From: Shimia sp041624275
GTDB taxonomy: Bacteria > Pseudomonadota > Alphaproteobacteria > Rhodobacterales > Rhodobacteraceae
Assembly (NCBI RefSeq): GCF_041624275.1
Contig: NZ_JBFJVE010000040.1
Coordinates: 1 to 17,843 of the forward strand
Length of the DNA: 17,843 nt
Direction of reading: 5' to 3'
Below the pieces are notes generated by a model. The model was not told the origin of the DNA, did not search any database, and was given only the letters and a program-made list of their open reading frames with translations. Positions 8,387 to 14,893 of this stretch are shown in pieces. How positions within the stretch are numbered: position 1 is the stretch's first letter; every line of letters starts with the position of its first letter. The translations under genes were made by a program, and so were the position numbers.

Positions 8387-9114
8387 CCCAGTCTCTCCCT
8401 TGCCAGCAGCGCCTTGGTGCGGCGTTTGTAGATTTCCGTGCGGGTGCGCAGGAAGACCAGCGCGATGAACAGGAAGATGAACCCGGCGATACAGACATAG
8501 AGCGGGGTCGAGAACACGTCGGCGACATGTTCCTCCTTGTCCAGCGACAGCGAGGCCCCCTGGTGCAGCCCCTGGTTCCAGAAGTTGACCGCATAGCGGC
8601 TGAGCACGGCAAAGACCGAGCCGACGATGCACAGGACCGAGGTCAGGTCGGCGGCGGTGTCGGGATTGTCGATCGCCGCCCAGAGCGCGATATAGCCGAG
8701 ATAGAACAGGAACAGGATCAGGAACGAGGTCAGGCGCGGATCCCAGGCCCACCAGGTGCCCCACATCGGCTGGCCCCAGATCGCCCCGGTCACCAGCGCG
8801 ATCAGCGTCATCACCACGCCCACCGGGGCCGCGGCCCGCGCCGCCAGCGCCGACACGTGGTGGCGCCGGATCAGCCAGACCAGCGAGGTGACCAGCATCA
8901 TGAACCAGACGTTGATCGCCATCAGCGCCGAGGGCACATGCAGATAGATGATCTTGACGGTCGACCCCTGGCGGTAGTCGTCAGGGGTGAAGAAAAACCC
9001 CCAGACCAGCCCCGCCACCAGCGTCACGATGGCCAGGATCGACACCCAAGGCAGCACCGCCTCCGAGGTGCGGATGAATTTCACCGGATTTGCGTATTCC
9101 CAGATAGAACCCAT
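8383..9114 (-). CDS. ccmC: heme exporter / heme-handling protein CcmC (HelC)
   Basis: CcmC binds heme at the periplasmic face and passes it to the chaperone CcmE during cytochrome c maturation. The 243-residue protein has six predicted membrane segments. It carries the heme-handling tryptophan-rich motif WGTWWAWDPRLTS (residues 118-130) and the two axial histidine positions known in the family, H59 (YLHVPSA) and H184 (GLHQGAS). The length matches the family. It begins 104 bp after ccmB, unlike the other ccm genes here, which overlap; the gap could hold an internal promoter or processing site. Its TGA overlaps the ccmD start by four bases. Confidence 0.95.
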   Translation of the reverse strand: MGSIWEYANPVKFIRTSEAVLPWVSILAIVTLVAGLVWGFFFTPDDYRQGSTVKIIYLHVPSALMAINVWFMMLVTSLVWLIRRHHVSALAARAAAPVGVVMTLIALVTGAIWGQPMWGTWWAWDPRLTSFLILFLFYLGYIALWAAIDNPDTAADLTSVLCIVGSVFAVLSRYAVNFWNQGLHQGASLSLDKEEHVADVFSTPLYVCIAGFIFLFIALVFLRTRTEIYKRRTKALLARERLG

Positions 9115-9218
9115 GTCTTTTCCCTACTCGCCTGTTCAGGCAATTGCACCTCACATGCCAGTGAGCGCGGCGCGCTGCCTTGATTTGGGTTAACCCCCTA
9201 TCACTTTCTCGACGCCTC

Positions 9219-9875
9219 CTAGCGCAGATTGACCCGCAGCACCAAGGCGCTGGCAAAGGGCAGAAGCGCGATCGTGCCGGCGGTGATCCCGGCCAGCATC
9301 AGCAGCGGCGTGGTATTGGCCAGCCCCTCGGCACCGCGCCGCGCCACTTCGGCACCAAAGATCAGCGTCGGCACGTAAAGCGGCAGCACCAGCAGCGACA
9401 AGAGCAGACCGCCGCGTTTCAGCCCCACGGTCAGCGCCGCGCCGAAGGTGCCGATCACCGACAGCGCCGGGGTGCCGAGCACCAGCGACACCACCAGCCA
9501 GCGATAGCCCTCGCCGGGCAGGCTGAGCAGCAGCCCGAACAGCGGCGAGGCCAGGCACAGCGGCAGCCCGGTGGTCAGCCAGTGGGCCAGCGCCTTCACC
9601 GTGACCACGCCCTCCATCGGCAGCGGCGAGGTCGCCAGAAGGTCGAGCGAGCCGTCCTCCCAGTCCAGCGCGAAGATCCGGTCCAGCGACAACAGGCAGG
9701 CCAGCAGCGCCCCGAGCCACAGGATGCCCGGCGCGATGCGGGCCAGAAGCCCGCTTTCGGGGCCGACCCCGAAGGGCACCAGCACCGTCACGATCAGGAA
9801 GAAGGACAACCCGAGGCCAAAACCGCCCCCGGCGCGCATCGCCAGTTTCAGGTCGCGAAGCAGCAGCGCAATCAT
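9219..9875 (-). CDS. ccmB: heme exporter membrane protein CcmB (HelB)
   Basis: CcmB is the membrane partner of the ABC ATPase CcmA; together with CcmC and CcmD they release holo-CcmE after heme loading. The 218-residue protein starts MIALLLRDLKLAMRAGGG, the typical cytoplasmic lead-in of CcmB. It has six hydrophobic segments and the family block FALDWEDGSLDLLATSPLPM between the second and third. I chose ATG 9875 because it overlaps the ccmA TGA as ATGA. Longer in-frame openings upstream are ccmA antisense-frame shadows. Confidence 0.93.
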   Translation of the reverse strand: MIALLLRDLKLAMRAGGGFGLGLSFFLIVTVLVPFGVGPESGLLARIAPGILWLGALLACLLSLDRIFALDWEDGSLDLLATSPLPMEGVVTVKALAHWLTTGLPLCLASPLFGLLLSLPGEGYRWLVVSLVLGTPALSVIGTFGAALTVGLKRGGLLLSLLVLPLYVPTLIFGAEVARRGAEGLANTTPLLMLAGITAGTIALLPFASALVLRVNLR

Positions 9876-10498
9876 AGGAAACTCTCGTCCAAGCCGTCGA
9901 AACCGCCGGTGCCCGAGCGCGGCTTGGCGCGAAACGGGCCGACATCCAGCACCTCGGCATCCAGCCCAAGGTCGATATGGGTGGCGATCAGCGCCGCCCC
10001 GCCGGTCGACAGATGCGCCCGCACCGCGTCGGCGAACATCGCCACCGAGGCGGTGTCGAGCGACACGGTCGGCTCGTCGAGGATCCACAGCGGCCGCCCG
10101 GTCACCAGAAGCCGCGCCAGGCCGAGGCGGCGTTTCTGCCCGGCCGACAGGGCACCGGCGGGCCGGTCCGCGAGGGCATTGAGGTCGAACCCCGCCAGCG
10201 CATCGCCGATGCCGCTGGTGCCGAAGACATCGGCCCAGAAGGCAAGGTTCTCGGCAACGCTCAGCGTCGCCTTGAGCCCGTCGCTATGGGCGGCATAGGC
10301 AATCGTGTCGGGGGCGCATTCAACGCTGCCCGAGACCGGCGGCTGAAGCCCGGCGACGGTGCGCAGCAGGGTCGTCTTGCCGACCCCGTTCGGCCCCCGC
10401 AACACCAGCGCCCGACCCGGTTCGAGGGTGAAATTCAGCCCTTCGAGCACCGGGATGCCGCCGCGCGAAATGGTCAGGTCTTTTACGGTCAGGATCAT
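9872..10498 (-). CDS. ccmA: cytochrome c biogenesis ATP-binding protein CcmA (HelA)
   Basis: CcmA is the ATPase of the CcmABCD complex; ATP hydrolysis frees heme-loaded CcmE. The 208-residue protein has Walker A GPNGVGKTT (35-43), ABC signature LSAGQKRR (117-124), Walker B PLWILDE (136-142) with the D-loop SLD, and the H-loop H174. It is short, as is usual for CcmA, with no additional domain. The Ala-Gly-Gln signature variant (LSAGQ rather than LSGGQ) is normal in CcmA. It opens the ccm run; the 194 bp upstream, between it and the Mth938-like gene, contains a REP-like hairpin pair. A TTGACA lies there on the minus strand without a convincing -10. Confidence 0.95.
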   Translation of the reverse strand: MILTVKDLTISRGGIPVLEGLNFTLEPGRALVLRGPNGVGKTTLLRTVAGLQPPVSGSVECAPDTIAYAAHSDGLKATLSVAENLAFWADVFGTSGIGDALAGFDLNALADRPAGALSAGQKRRLGLARLLVTGRPLWILDEPTVSLDTASVAMFADAVRAHLSTGGAALIATHIDLGLDAEVLDVGPFRAKPRSGTGGFDGLDESFL

Positions 10499-10649
10499 GG
10501 GGCAGCCTTAGCGCATGAACGGGATCGGCAAAAGCATCAATTGCCGTTTGCGGCGGTGTAGACGGCGTCCCCGTGGCGCGCCTTGAGATGTGTCAAGCGG
10601 TCCGGGGGTTTGTCGGAGATTTGGTCCCGGATCGTTTGCATGGTGCGCC

Positions 10650-10701
10650 GGTGCGTGCGAGCACGCACCCTACGGCGGTAGGATGCGTGATCTCACGCAT
10701 C
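10650..10701. repeat. pair of inverted REP-like palindromes (BIME-like)
   Basis: Two hairpins face each other. The first is GGTGCGTGC (10650-10658), loop GA, GCACGCACC (10661-10669). The second is GATGCGTGA (10682-10690), loop TC, TCACGCATC (10693-10701). Between them CCTAC and GTAGG are also complementary. When the second unit is reversed it matches the first at 21 of 26 positions, and four of the five differences are compensatory pairs that keep both stems intact. The second palindrome includes the last codons and stop of the Mth938-like gene. From memory, GGTGCGTGC...GCACGCACCCTACGG-type elements are dispersed in Rhodobacteraceae genomes. Confidence 0.75.
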
Positions 10702-11067
10702 GTCGGCCGTGGCCTCGAGCGGGATCAGCACCGCGGCGACGCGGCGCCCCTCCGAGACCAGCACATTGTAGGTGCGGCAGGCCGTGGGCGAGGCCATCGG
10801 CTCGACGCCGATACCGGCAGCGTCCAGCGCCCGGCGGAAGGCGGCGGGCACCGGGGTCATGACGGCGCCGGTGCCGAGCAGGATGAAATCGACATGCGGC
10901 TTCATGTCGAGCACGGTCTGAAGGTCGTCATAGCCGCCCCAGCTGCGCGCCCCCTTGGCATGGATCAGCGCCCCGCCCCGGATCACCTCGCCGTTGATGC
11001 GGAAGAAGCCGGGGCCGTAGCTCTCGATCGGCACGGCGTCGGAATAGATCACTTCATGCAGGTCCAT
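10693..11067 (-). CDS. Mth938-like domain protein (DUF498 / NDUFAF3-like)
   Basis: The 124-residue protein is a single Mth938-like domain. It begins MDLHEVIYSDAVPIESYGPGFFRINGEVIRGG-like and has the family blocks FILLGTGAVM and GIGVEPMASPTACRTYNVL. The bacterial role of the family is not settled; the human relative NDUFAF3 assists complex I assembly. It sits 30 bp downstream of secF in the same direction and probably belongs to the yajC-secD-secF transcript, an arrangement that recurs in Alphaproteobacteria. Its last codons lie inside a REP-like palindrome, so the C-terminus (ADDA) may have been shaped by the repeat. The start ATG is preceded by GGAGAGAGCC-like purines. Confidence 0.85.
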   Translation of the reverse strand: MDLHEVIYSDAVPIESYGPGFFRINGEVIRGGALIHAKGARSWGGYDDLQTVLDMKPHVDFILLGTGAVMTPVPAAFRRALDAAGIGVEPMASPTACRTYNVLVSEGRRVAAVLIPLEATADDA

Positions 11068-11097
11068 GGCTCTCTCCTCGGCCGCAGACGGCCTGGC

Positions 11098-12066
11098 TCA
11101 GGCGTCGATATTGGCGAACTGGTTGCCGGCGGTGCTCGAAGGCTTGGACCAGTCGCGCTTGACCCCCAGTTTCAGCAGCACCGCCGAGGCGATGAAAACC
11201 GAGGAATAGGTGCCGACGATGACGCCCCAGATCATCGCGAAGACAAAGCCGCGGATCACGTCTCCGCCCAGCACGAACAGCGAGATCAGCGCCAGGAGCG
11301 TGGTCACCGAGGTCATCACCGTGCGGCTCAGGGTCTCGTTGATCGACAGGTTCAGCACCGCCTTGAGGTCGAGTTTCTTGTATTTGCGCAGGTTCTCGCG
11401 CACCCGGTCAAAGACCACCACGGTATCGTTCAGCGAATAGCCGACGATGGTCAGCAGGGCGGCGATGATCGCCAGGTCGAAACGGATCTGCAACTCCGAG
11501 AACACACCGATGGTCAGCACCACGTCATGCACCAGGGCCGCCACGGCGCCAAGCGCGAACTGCCATTCGAAGCGCAGCCAGATATAGATCAGCACCGCAC
11601 CGATCGCCAGCAACACCGCGATCACGGCGGTCTGGATCAGCTCGCCCGATACCTTGGGTCCGACGGATTCCACCGAGACAAAGGAAATATCGGGCGCAAT
11701 GGTCTTCAGCGCCGCCTCGACCTCGCGCACCACGTCCGCGGTCACCGCCTCCTGGCCTTCCTGGGCCTGGATGCGGATCATGGTGACGTTCTGATCCTCT
11801 TCGAAATTGGGGTCGAAGACCTCGGTGATCGACACGTCACCCAGCCCCAGGGGCGCGATCGCATTGCGATAGGCGGCGACATCGACGGCGGTGGCGCTTT
11901 CGGTACGGATCGTGGTGCCGCCGCGGAAGTCGATGCCATAGTTCAGCCCCTGGATCGAGAAGCTGACCAGCGCCAGCACCATCAGCAGGCCGGAGATGCC
12001 CAGCCACAGCACCGGGCGCGAAAAGAAATCCCACTTGGTGTCATTGGGAACCAGTCTCAGGCGCAT
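11098..12066 (-). CDS. secF: protein translocase subunit SecF
   Basis: SecF pairs with SecD to use proton motive force to finish and release secreted proteins on the periplasmic side of SecYEG. The 322-residue protein has a first membrane segment at about 19-38, then GIDFRGG (44-50), a periplasmic domain, and a C-terminal bundle of five membrane segments. The proton-relay region GYSLNDTVVVFDRVREN contains D214, the SecF counterpart of the conserved Asp in the SecD/SecF helix 4. Length and topology are normal for a separate SecF (in some bacteria it is fused to SecD). It starts four bases after the end of secD, so the two are translated from one message in a fixed ratio. Confidence 0.96.
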   Translation of the reverse strand: MRLRLVPNDTKWDFFSRPVLWLGISGLLMVLALVSFSIQGLNYGIDFRGGTTIRTESATAVDVAAYRNAIAPLGLGDVSITEVFDPNFEEDQNVTMIRIQAQEGQEAVTADVVREVEAALKTIAPDISFVSVESVGPKVSGELIQTAVIAVLLAIGAVLIYIWLRFEWQFALGAVAALVHDVVLTIGVFSELQIRFDLAIIAALLTIVGYSLNDTVVVFDRVRENLRKYKKLDLKAVLNLSINETLSRTVMTSVTTLLALISLFVLGGDVIRGFVFAMIWGVIVGTYSSVFIASAVLLKLGVKRDWSKPSSTAGNQFANIDA

Positions 12067-12069
12067 GGG

Positions 12070-13731
12070 TCAAACCTCGATTGTCTTGGGACGGCGGCGT
12101 TCGAACCAGATCACGATCATCAGCCGCGTCACGAAGATCGCGGTGAAGACCGAGGTCAGAATGCCAAGGCCCAAGGTGATGGCAAAGCCGCGTACCGGGC
12201 CGGAGCCGACGGCGAACAGGATCACGGCGGTGATGAAGGTGGTGATATTGGCGTCGAGAATGGCGCTCAGCGCCTTTTCATAGCCAAGGTCGATGGCACG
12301 GGCCGGCCCCTTGGCCGATTTCAGCTCTTCGCGGATACGCTCGAAGACCAGCACGTTGGCGTCCACCGCCATGCCGATGGTCAAGACGATGCCGGCAATC
12401 CCCGGCAGGGTCAGCGTGGCGCCGATGGTGCTCAGGAGACCGAAGATCAGCCCGACATTGAGGATCAGGGCGATATTGGCGAACAGCCCGAAGGTGCCGT
12501 AGCTCAGCACCATGAAGACCAGCACCGCGACGAAGGCCACGACACAGGCGATGCGCCCGGCATCGATGCTGTCCTGCCCCAGTTCCGGGCCGATGGTGCG
12601 CTCTTCGAGGAAATCGAGCCCCGCCGGCAGGGCACCGGCGCGCAGGAGCACCGCGAGATTGGTGCTTTCCTCGACCGTGAAGCGGCCGGTGATGATGCCC
12701 GATCCGCCGGGGATATGCGACTGGATGACCGGCGCGCTGACCACCTCGCCGTCGAGCACGATGGCAAAGGGCGAGCCGATGTTCTCGGCGGTGTAATTGC
12801 CGAACTTGCGGGCGCCGGTGGGGTTGAAGCGGAAGGACACCGCCGGGGTGTTGTTCTGATCGAAAGACGGCTGGGCATCGACCAGGTCCTCGCCGGTGAC
12901 GACAGGCGCGCTTTCGATGGTGTAAAAGACGTCTTCCTCATCCAGCGAGGGCAGGATTTCATTGCCCGGTCCGGGGTTGGCCCCGGCATTGCTGCCGCGC
13001 CCGATCACCGGGTGAAAGGTCAGCTGGGCGGTGGTGCCGATGATCTCTTTCAGCTCGGCCGCCGAGCCGATGCCCGGCACCTGGATCAGGATCCGGTCTG
13101 CCCCCTGGCGCTGGATCGTGGGTTCGCGGGTGCCGACCTCGTCGATGCGGCGCCGGATGATCTCCAGCGCCTGCTGCACGGTACGCTCGTCGGTGGCCAG
13201 TTTCTCGGCCTCGCTGAGCTCGACCACCACCATGTCGCCTTCGGTCGTGACCACGAGATCGGATTGCCCGGCGCCGGTCAGCGACACCACCGGCCGCGCC
13301 AGTCCGCGCACCAGAGTGGCGGCGGCCCCGACCTGCTCGGGCTTGGACACTTTGACCCGCAGCTGATCGCCCTGCGACGGCTGGAGGCGGATGGTGCCGA
13401 TGGTGGCGCGCTCATCGCGCAGCAAGTTGCGCACCTCGGGCCACAGCGCCTTGACGCGGGCCTCGTAGACATCGCCCACCTGCACCTCGGCCAGAAGATG
13501 GGCACCGCCGCGCAGGTCGAGCCCCAGATTGACCAGCCCCGAGGGCAGCCACGCGGGCCACATCCCGGCCTGCGCCTCGAGACCGTTGCCGGCATGGCCC
13601 AGCTCGAGCGCCGCAACCGCGTCATTGCGCGCCTCGACCCGCTCGTAAAAGGCGTTCGGCATCGCCATCAGCAGGCCAAAGGCGCAGACGGCCCATATGA
13701 GCACCCGTTTCCAGAGGTCGATTTGCAGCAT
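12070..13731 (-). CDS. secD: protein translocase subunit SecD
   Basis: SecD, with SecF and YajC, forms the proton-driven auxiliary complex of the Sec translocon in the inner membrane. The 553-residue protein has the N-terminal membrane segment (about 8-25), LGLDLRGG at 69-76, the large periplasmic P1 domain, and five C-terminal membrane segments (about 385-545). The helix-4 motif GMAVDANVLVFERIREE carries D457, the conserved residue needed for proton movement. Size fits alphaproteobacterial SecD. The ATG at 13731 is preceded only by TAGAAG very close to the start, a poor ribosome site. A strong hairpin lies in the 123-bp gap after yajC, so SecD synthesis may be set below that of YajC. Confidence 0.96.
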   Translation of the reverse strand: MLQIDLWKRVLIWAVCAFGLLMAMPNAFYERVEARNDAVAALELGHAGNGLEAQAGMWPAWLPSGLVNLGLDLRGGAHLLAEVQVGDVYEARVKALWPEVRNLLRDERATIGTIRLQPSQGDQLRVKVSKPEQVGAAATLVRGLARPVVSLTGAGQSDLVVTTEGDMVVVELSEAEKLATDERTVQQALEIIRRRIDEVGTREPTIQRQGADRILIQVPGIGSAAELKEIIGTTAQLTFHPVIGRGSNAGANPGPGNEILPSLDEEDVFYTIESAPVVTGEDLVDAQPSFDQNNTPAVSFRFNPTGARKFGNYTAENIGSPFAIVLDGEVVSAPVIQSHIPGGSGIITGRFTVEESTNLAVLLRAGALPAGLDFLEERTIGPELGQDSIDAGRIACVVAFVAVLVFMVLSYGTFGLFANIALILNVGLIFGLLSTIGATLTLPGIAGIVLTIGMAVDANVLVFERIREELKSAKGPARAIDLGYEKALSAILDANITTFITAVILFAVGSGPVRGFAITLGLGILTSVFTAIFVTRLMIVIWFERRRPKTIEV

Positions 13732-13812
13732 CTTCTAGGCCCTGTCCTGTTGCTGTGGCGCCGCGGGCGGCGGCTTGTCGGTTGCCCCCGGCAGCGAGGG
13801 GGACAAACGCAT

Positions 13813-13842
13813 CGGGGTCCGGCCTATCCCGGCCGGACCCCG
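13813..13842. other. 12-bp perfect hairpin between yajC and secD
   Basis: CGGGGTCCGGCC (13813-13824) pairs perfectly with GGCCGGACCCCG (13831-13842) over a 6-base loop. It starts 12 bases after the yajC stop on the minus strand and is not followed by a T-run. It may partly terminate, protect the 3' end of yajC message, or mark RNA processing. It is inside an otherwise continuous operon. Confidence 0.7.
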
Positions 13843-13854
13843 CCTTGTTCCCGA

Positions 13855-14139
13855 TTACTTGCTGGCGGCGGGCTCGGTCTTGCTCATCACCTGGGCGATG
13901 GTCGACTTGACCACCCGCACCTTGACCCCCTCGGCCAGCTCGACCTCGACCTCGTTGTCTTCCTTGACCTTCGAGATCTTGCCGATCAGCCCGCCCTGGG
14001 TGACAACCTGGTCGCCGCGGCGCACGTTGTCGACCATGGCCTGATGTTCCTTGGCCTTCTTCTGCTGCGGGCGGATCAGCAGGAAATACATGATCGCGAA
14101 GATCAGGATGAGGGGCATAAACTGGCCGATGGCTTCCAT
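13855..14139 (-). CDS. yajC: Sec translocon accessory protein YajC
   Basis: YajC is a small inner-membrane protein that copurifies with SecDF-YidC; it is not essential in E. coli. The 94-residue product has one membrane segment (about 7-23) ending in the family motif FLLIRPQQKKAKEHQ. A soluble domain follows, with GDQVVTQGGLIGKI and the KVRVVKSTIAQV strand. Length is typical. AAAGGAAAGACC precedes the ATG, a strong ribosome site. It is the first gene of the yajC-secD-secF-Mth938 run, with a promoter-like site directly upstream. Confidence 0.96.
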   Translation of the reverse strand: MEAIGQFMPLILIFAIMYFLLIRPQQKKAKEHQAMVDNVRRGDQVVTQGGLIGKISKVKEDNEVEVELAEGVKVRVVKSTIAQVMSKTEPAASK

Positions 14140-14189
14140 GAGGTCTTTCCTTTTCTCGAGGCACGGGGCACCCCCGCGAATTCGGGGCG

Positions 14190-14218
14190 AACCTAGGGGG
14201 CATTGGCATCGGTTGCAA
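14190..14218 (-). promoter_or_regulatory. sigma-70-type promoter of yajC-secD-secF
   Basis: On the minus strand TTGCAA (14213-14218), exactly 17 bases of spacer and TAGGTT (14190-14195) lie about 50 bases before the yajC ATG. This pair resembles typical alphaproteobacterial promoters. A small GGCGC-GAAA-GCGCC hairpin (14219-14232) lies just upstream and could end the preceding 165-residue gene, though without a T-run. Confidence 0.55.
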
Positions 14219-14259
14219 GGCGCGAAAGCGCCATTATCACCGGCGATGAGGCCGCAGGC

Positions 14260-14757
14260 TCAGATAAACGGATCCCAGGCCCATTGCAGCAGCGCCTGGC
14301 GCTGGCGCGGCCGGCAGAACAGGTCGCCCGGGTGGCAATTGGCGCGGATCTGCCCGGCATGTCGGTTGAAGGCCCGCCAGCGCCTGATCTGGAGGGTGTC
14401 GATCTCGGGCAGGCGCCGCCCGGAATAATAGCGGCAGTACCACTGGAACCAGCCGCGCGGGTCGGGGCCGTGGATCCAGCCCTTTTCGCGCCACACCGAC
14501 AGCGGCTGGCGGCTTTTGACGCCGAAATAGTTCACGTCCGGATCGGGCCGCGCCGAGAGCCGCGCGCCGGCGAACCACTCGGCGGGAAACTCGGCCCGGC
14601 AATCGTTCATGTAGACCCCTTCGAACACCCCGTATTCCAGCATCTGGCGCGGCGTCAGCGCCGGGGTGAAAGCGGCATCGAACCCCTCGCCCATGGCGCA
14701 GACCCTTTGATAGCTGTAGCCCCGTTGCATCCGGTCATCGACCATTACCCAGCTCAT
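14260..14757 (-). CDS. conserved hypothetical protein, aromatic- and arginine-rich
   Basis: I do not know a function for this 165-residue protein. It has no signal peptide and no membrane segment, and should be cytoplasmic. It is unusually rich in Trp, Tyr and Arg, with the dense block GPDPRGWFQWYCRYYSGRR (97-115), then DTLQIRRWRAF, and ends QALLQWAWDPFI. The block looks conserved in type: I recall similar GWFQWYCR-R-GRR...QI-RW segments in uncharacterised proteins of proteobacteria and some eukaryotes, but cannot verify this here. Five cysteines (20, 53, 108, 141, 148) and CHPGDLFC near the end could bind metal, though spacing is not a known motif. ATG 14757 is supported by GGGGAAGA a few bases upstream; a GTG at 14796 is in frame. 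Codon use is native. It is divergent from serS and upstream of yajC in the same direction. Confidence 0.75.
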   Translation of the reverse strand: MSWVMVDDRMQRGYSYQRVCAMGEGFDAAFTPALTPRQMLEYGVFEGVYMNDCRAEFPAEWFAGARLSARPDPDVNYFGVKSRQPLSVWREKGWIHGPDPRGWFQWYCRYYSGRRLPEIDTLQIRRWRAFNRHAGQIRANCHPGDLFCRPRQRQALLQWAWDPFI

Positions 14758-14810
14758 CCCGTCTTCCCCGCATCTGCCCGAAGGCCGCCTCGTCACCGCG
14801 GCCCGCCCTA

Positions 14811-14839
14811 CATGTAAGGCAATGCTTACGATCCGGCAA
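14811..14839 (-). promoter_or_regulatory. candidate promoter of the 165-residue hypothetical gene
   Basis: TTGCCG (14834-14839) and TACATG (14811-14816) on the minus strand are 17 bases apart, about 54 bases before the ATG. The -10 is weak. The site overlaps the serS promoter candidate and an inverted repeat GTAAG-N6-CTTAC (14814-14829). Confidence 0.35.
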
Positions 14840-14854
14840 AAAATACGCCATAAG
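14826..14854 (+). promoter_or_regulatory. candidate promoter of serS
   Basis: TTACGA (14826-14831), 17 bases, then CATAAG (14849-14854), about 40 bases before the serS ATG, in the only AT-rich part of this gap. The -35 is a 3/6 match, so support is mainly position and base composition. Confidence 0.3.
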
Positions 14855-14893
14855 CGCGTCAGAAAAGTGAATCACCAGCCAAGGACCAATGAC

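Noticed and set aside
10573..14196. Very long open frame (1207 codons) on the + strand opposite secF, secD and yajC
   Set aside because: Composition is His/Arg/Gly/Asp-rich and low-complexity, as expected of the antisense frame of GC-rich genes; secD, secF and yajC on the other strand have full motif support.
14822..14893. Upstream ATG start for serS
   Set aside because: Adds 24 basic residues before the standard SerRS N-terminus and removes the AT-rich promoter region; AAGGA supports 14894.
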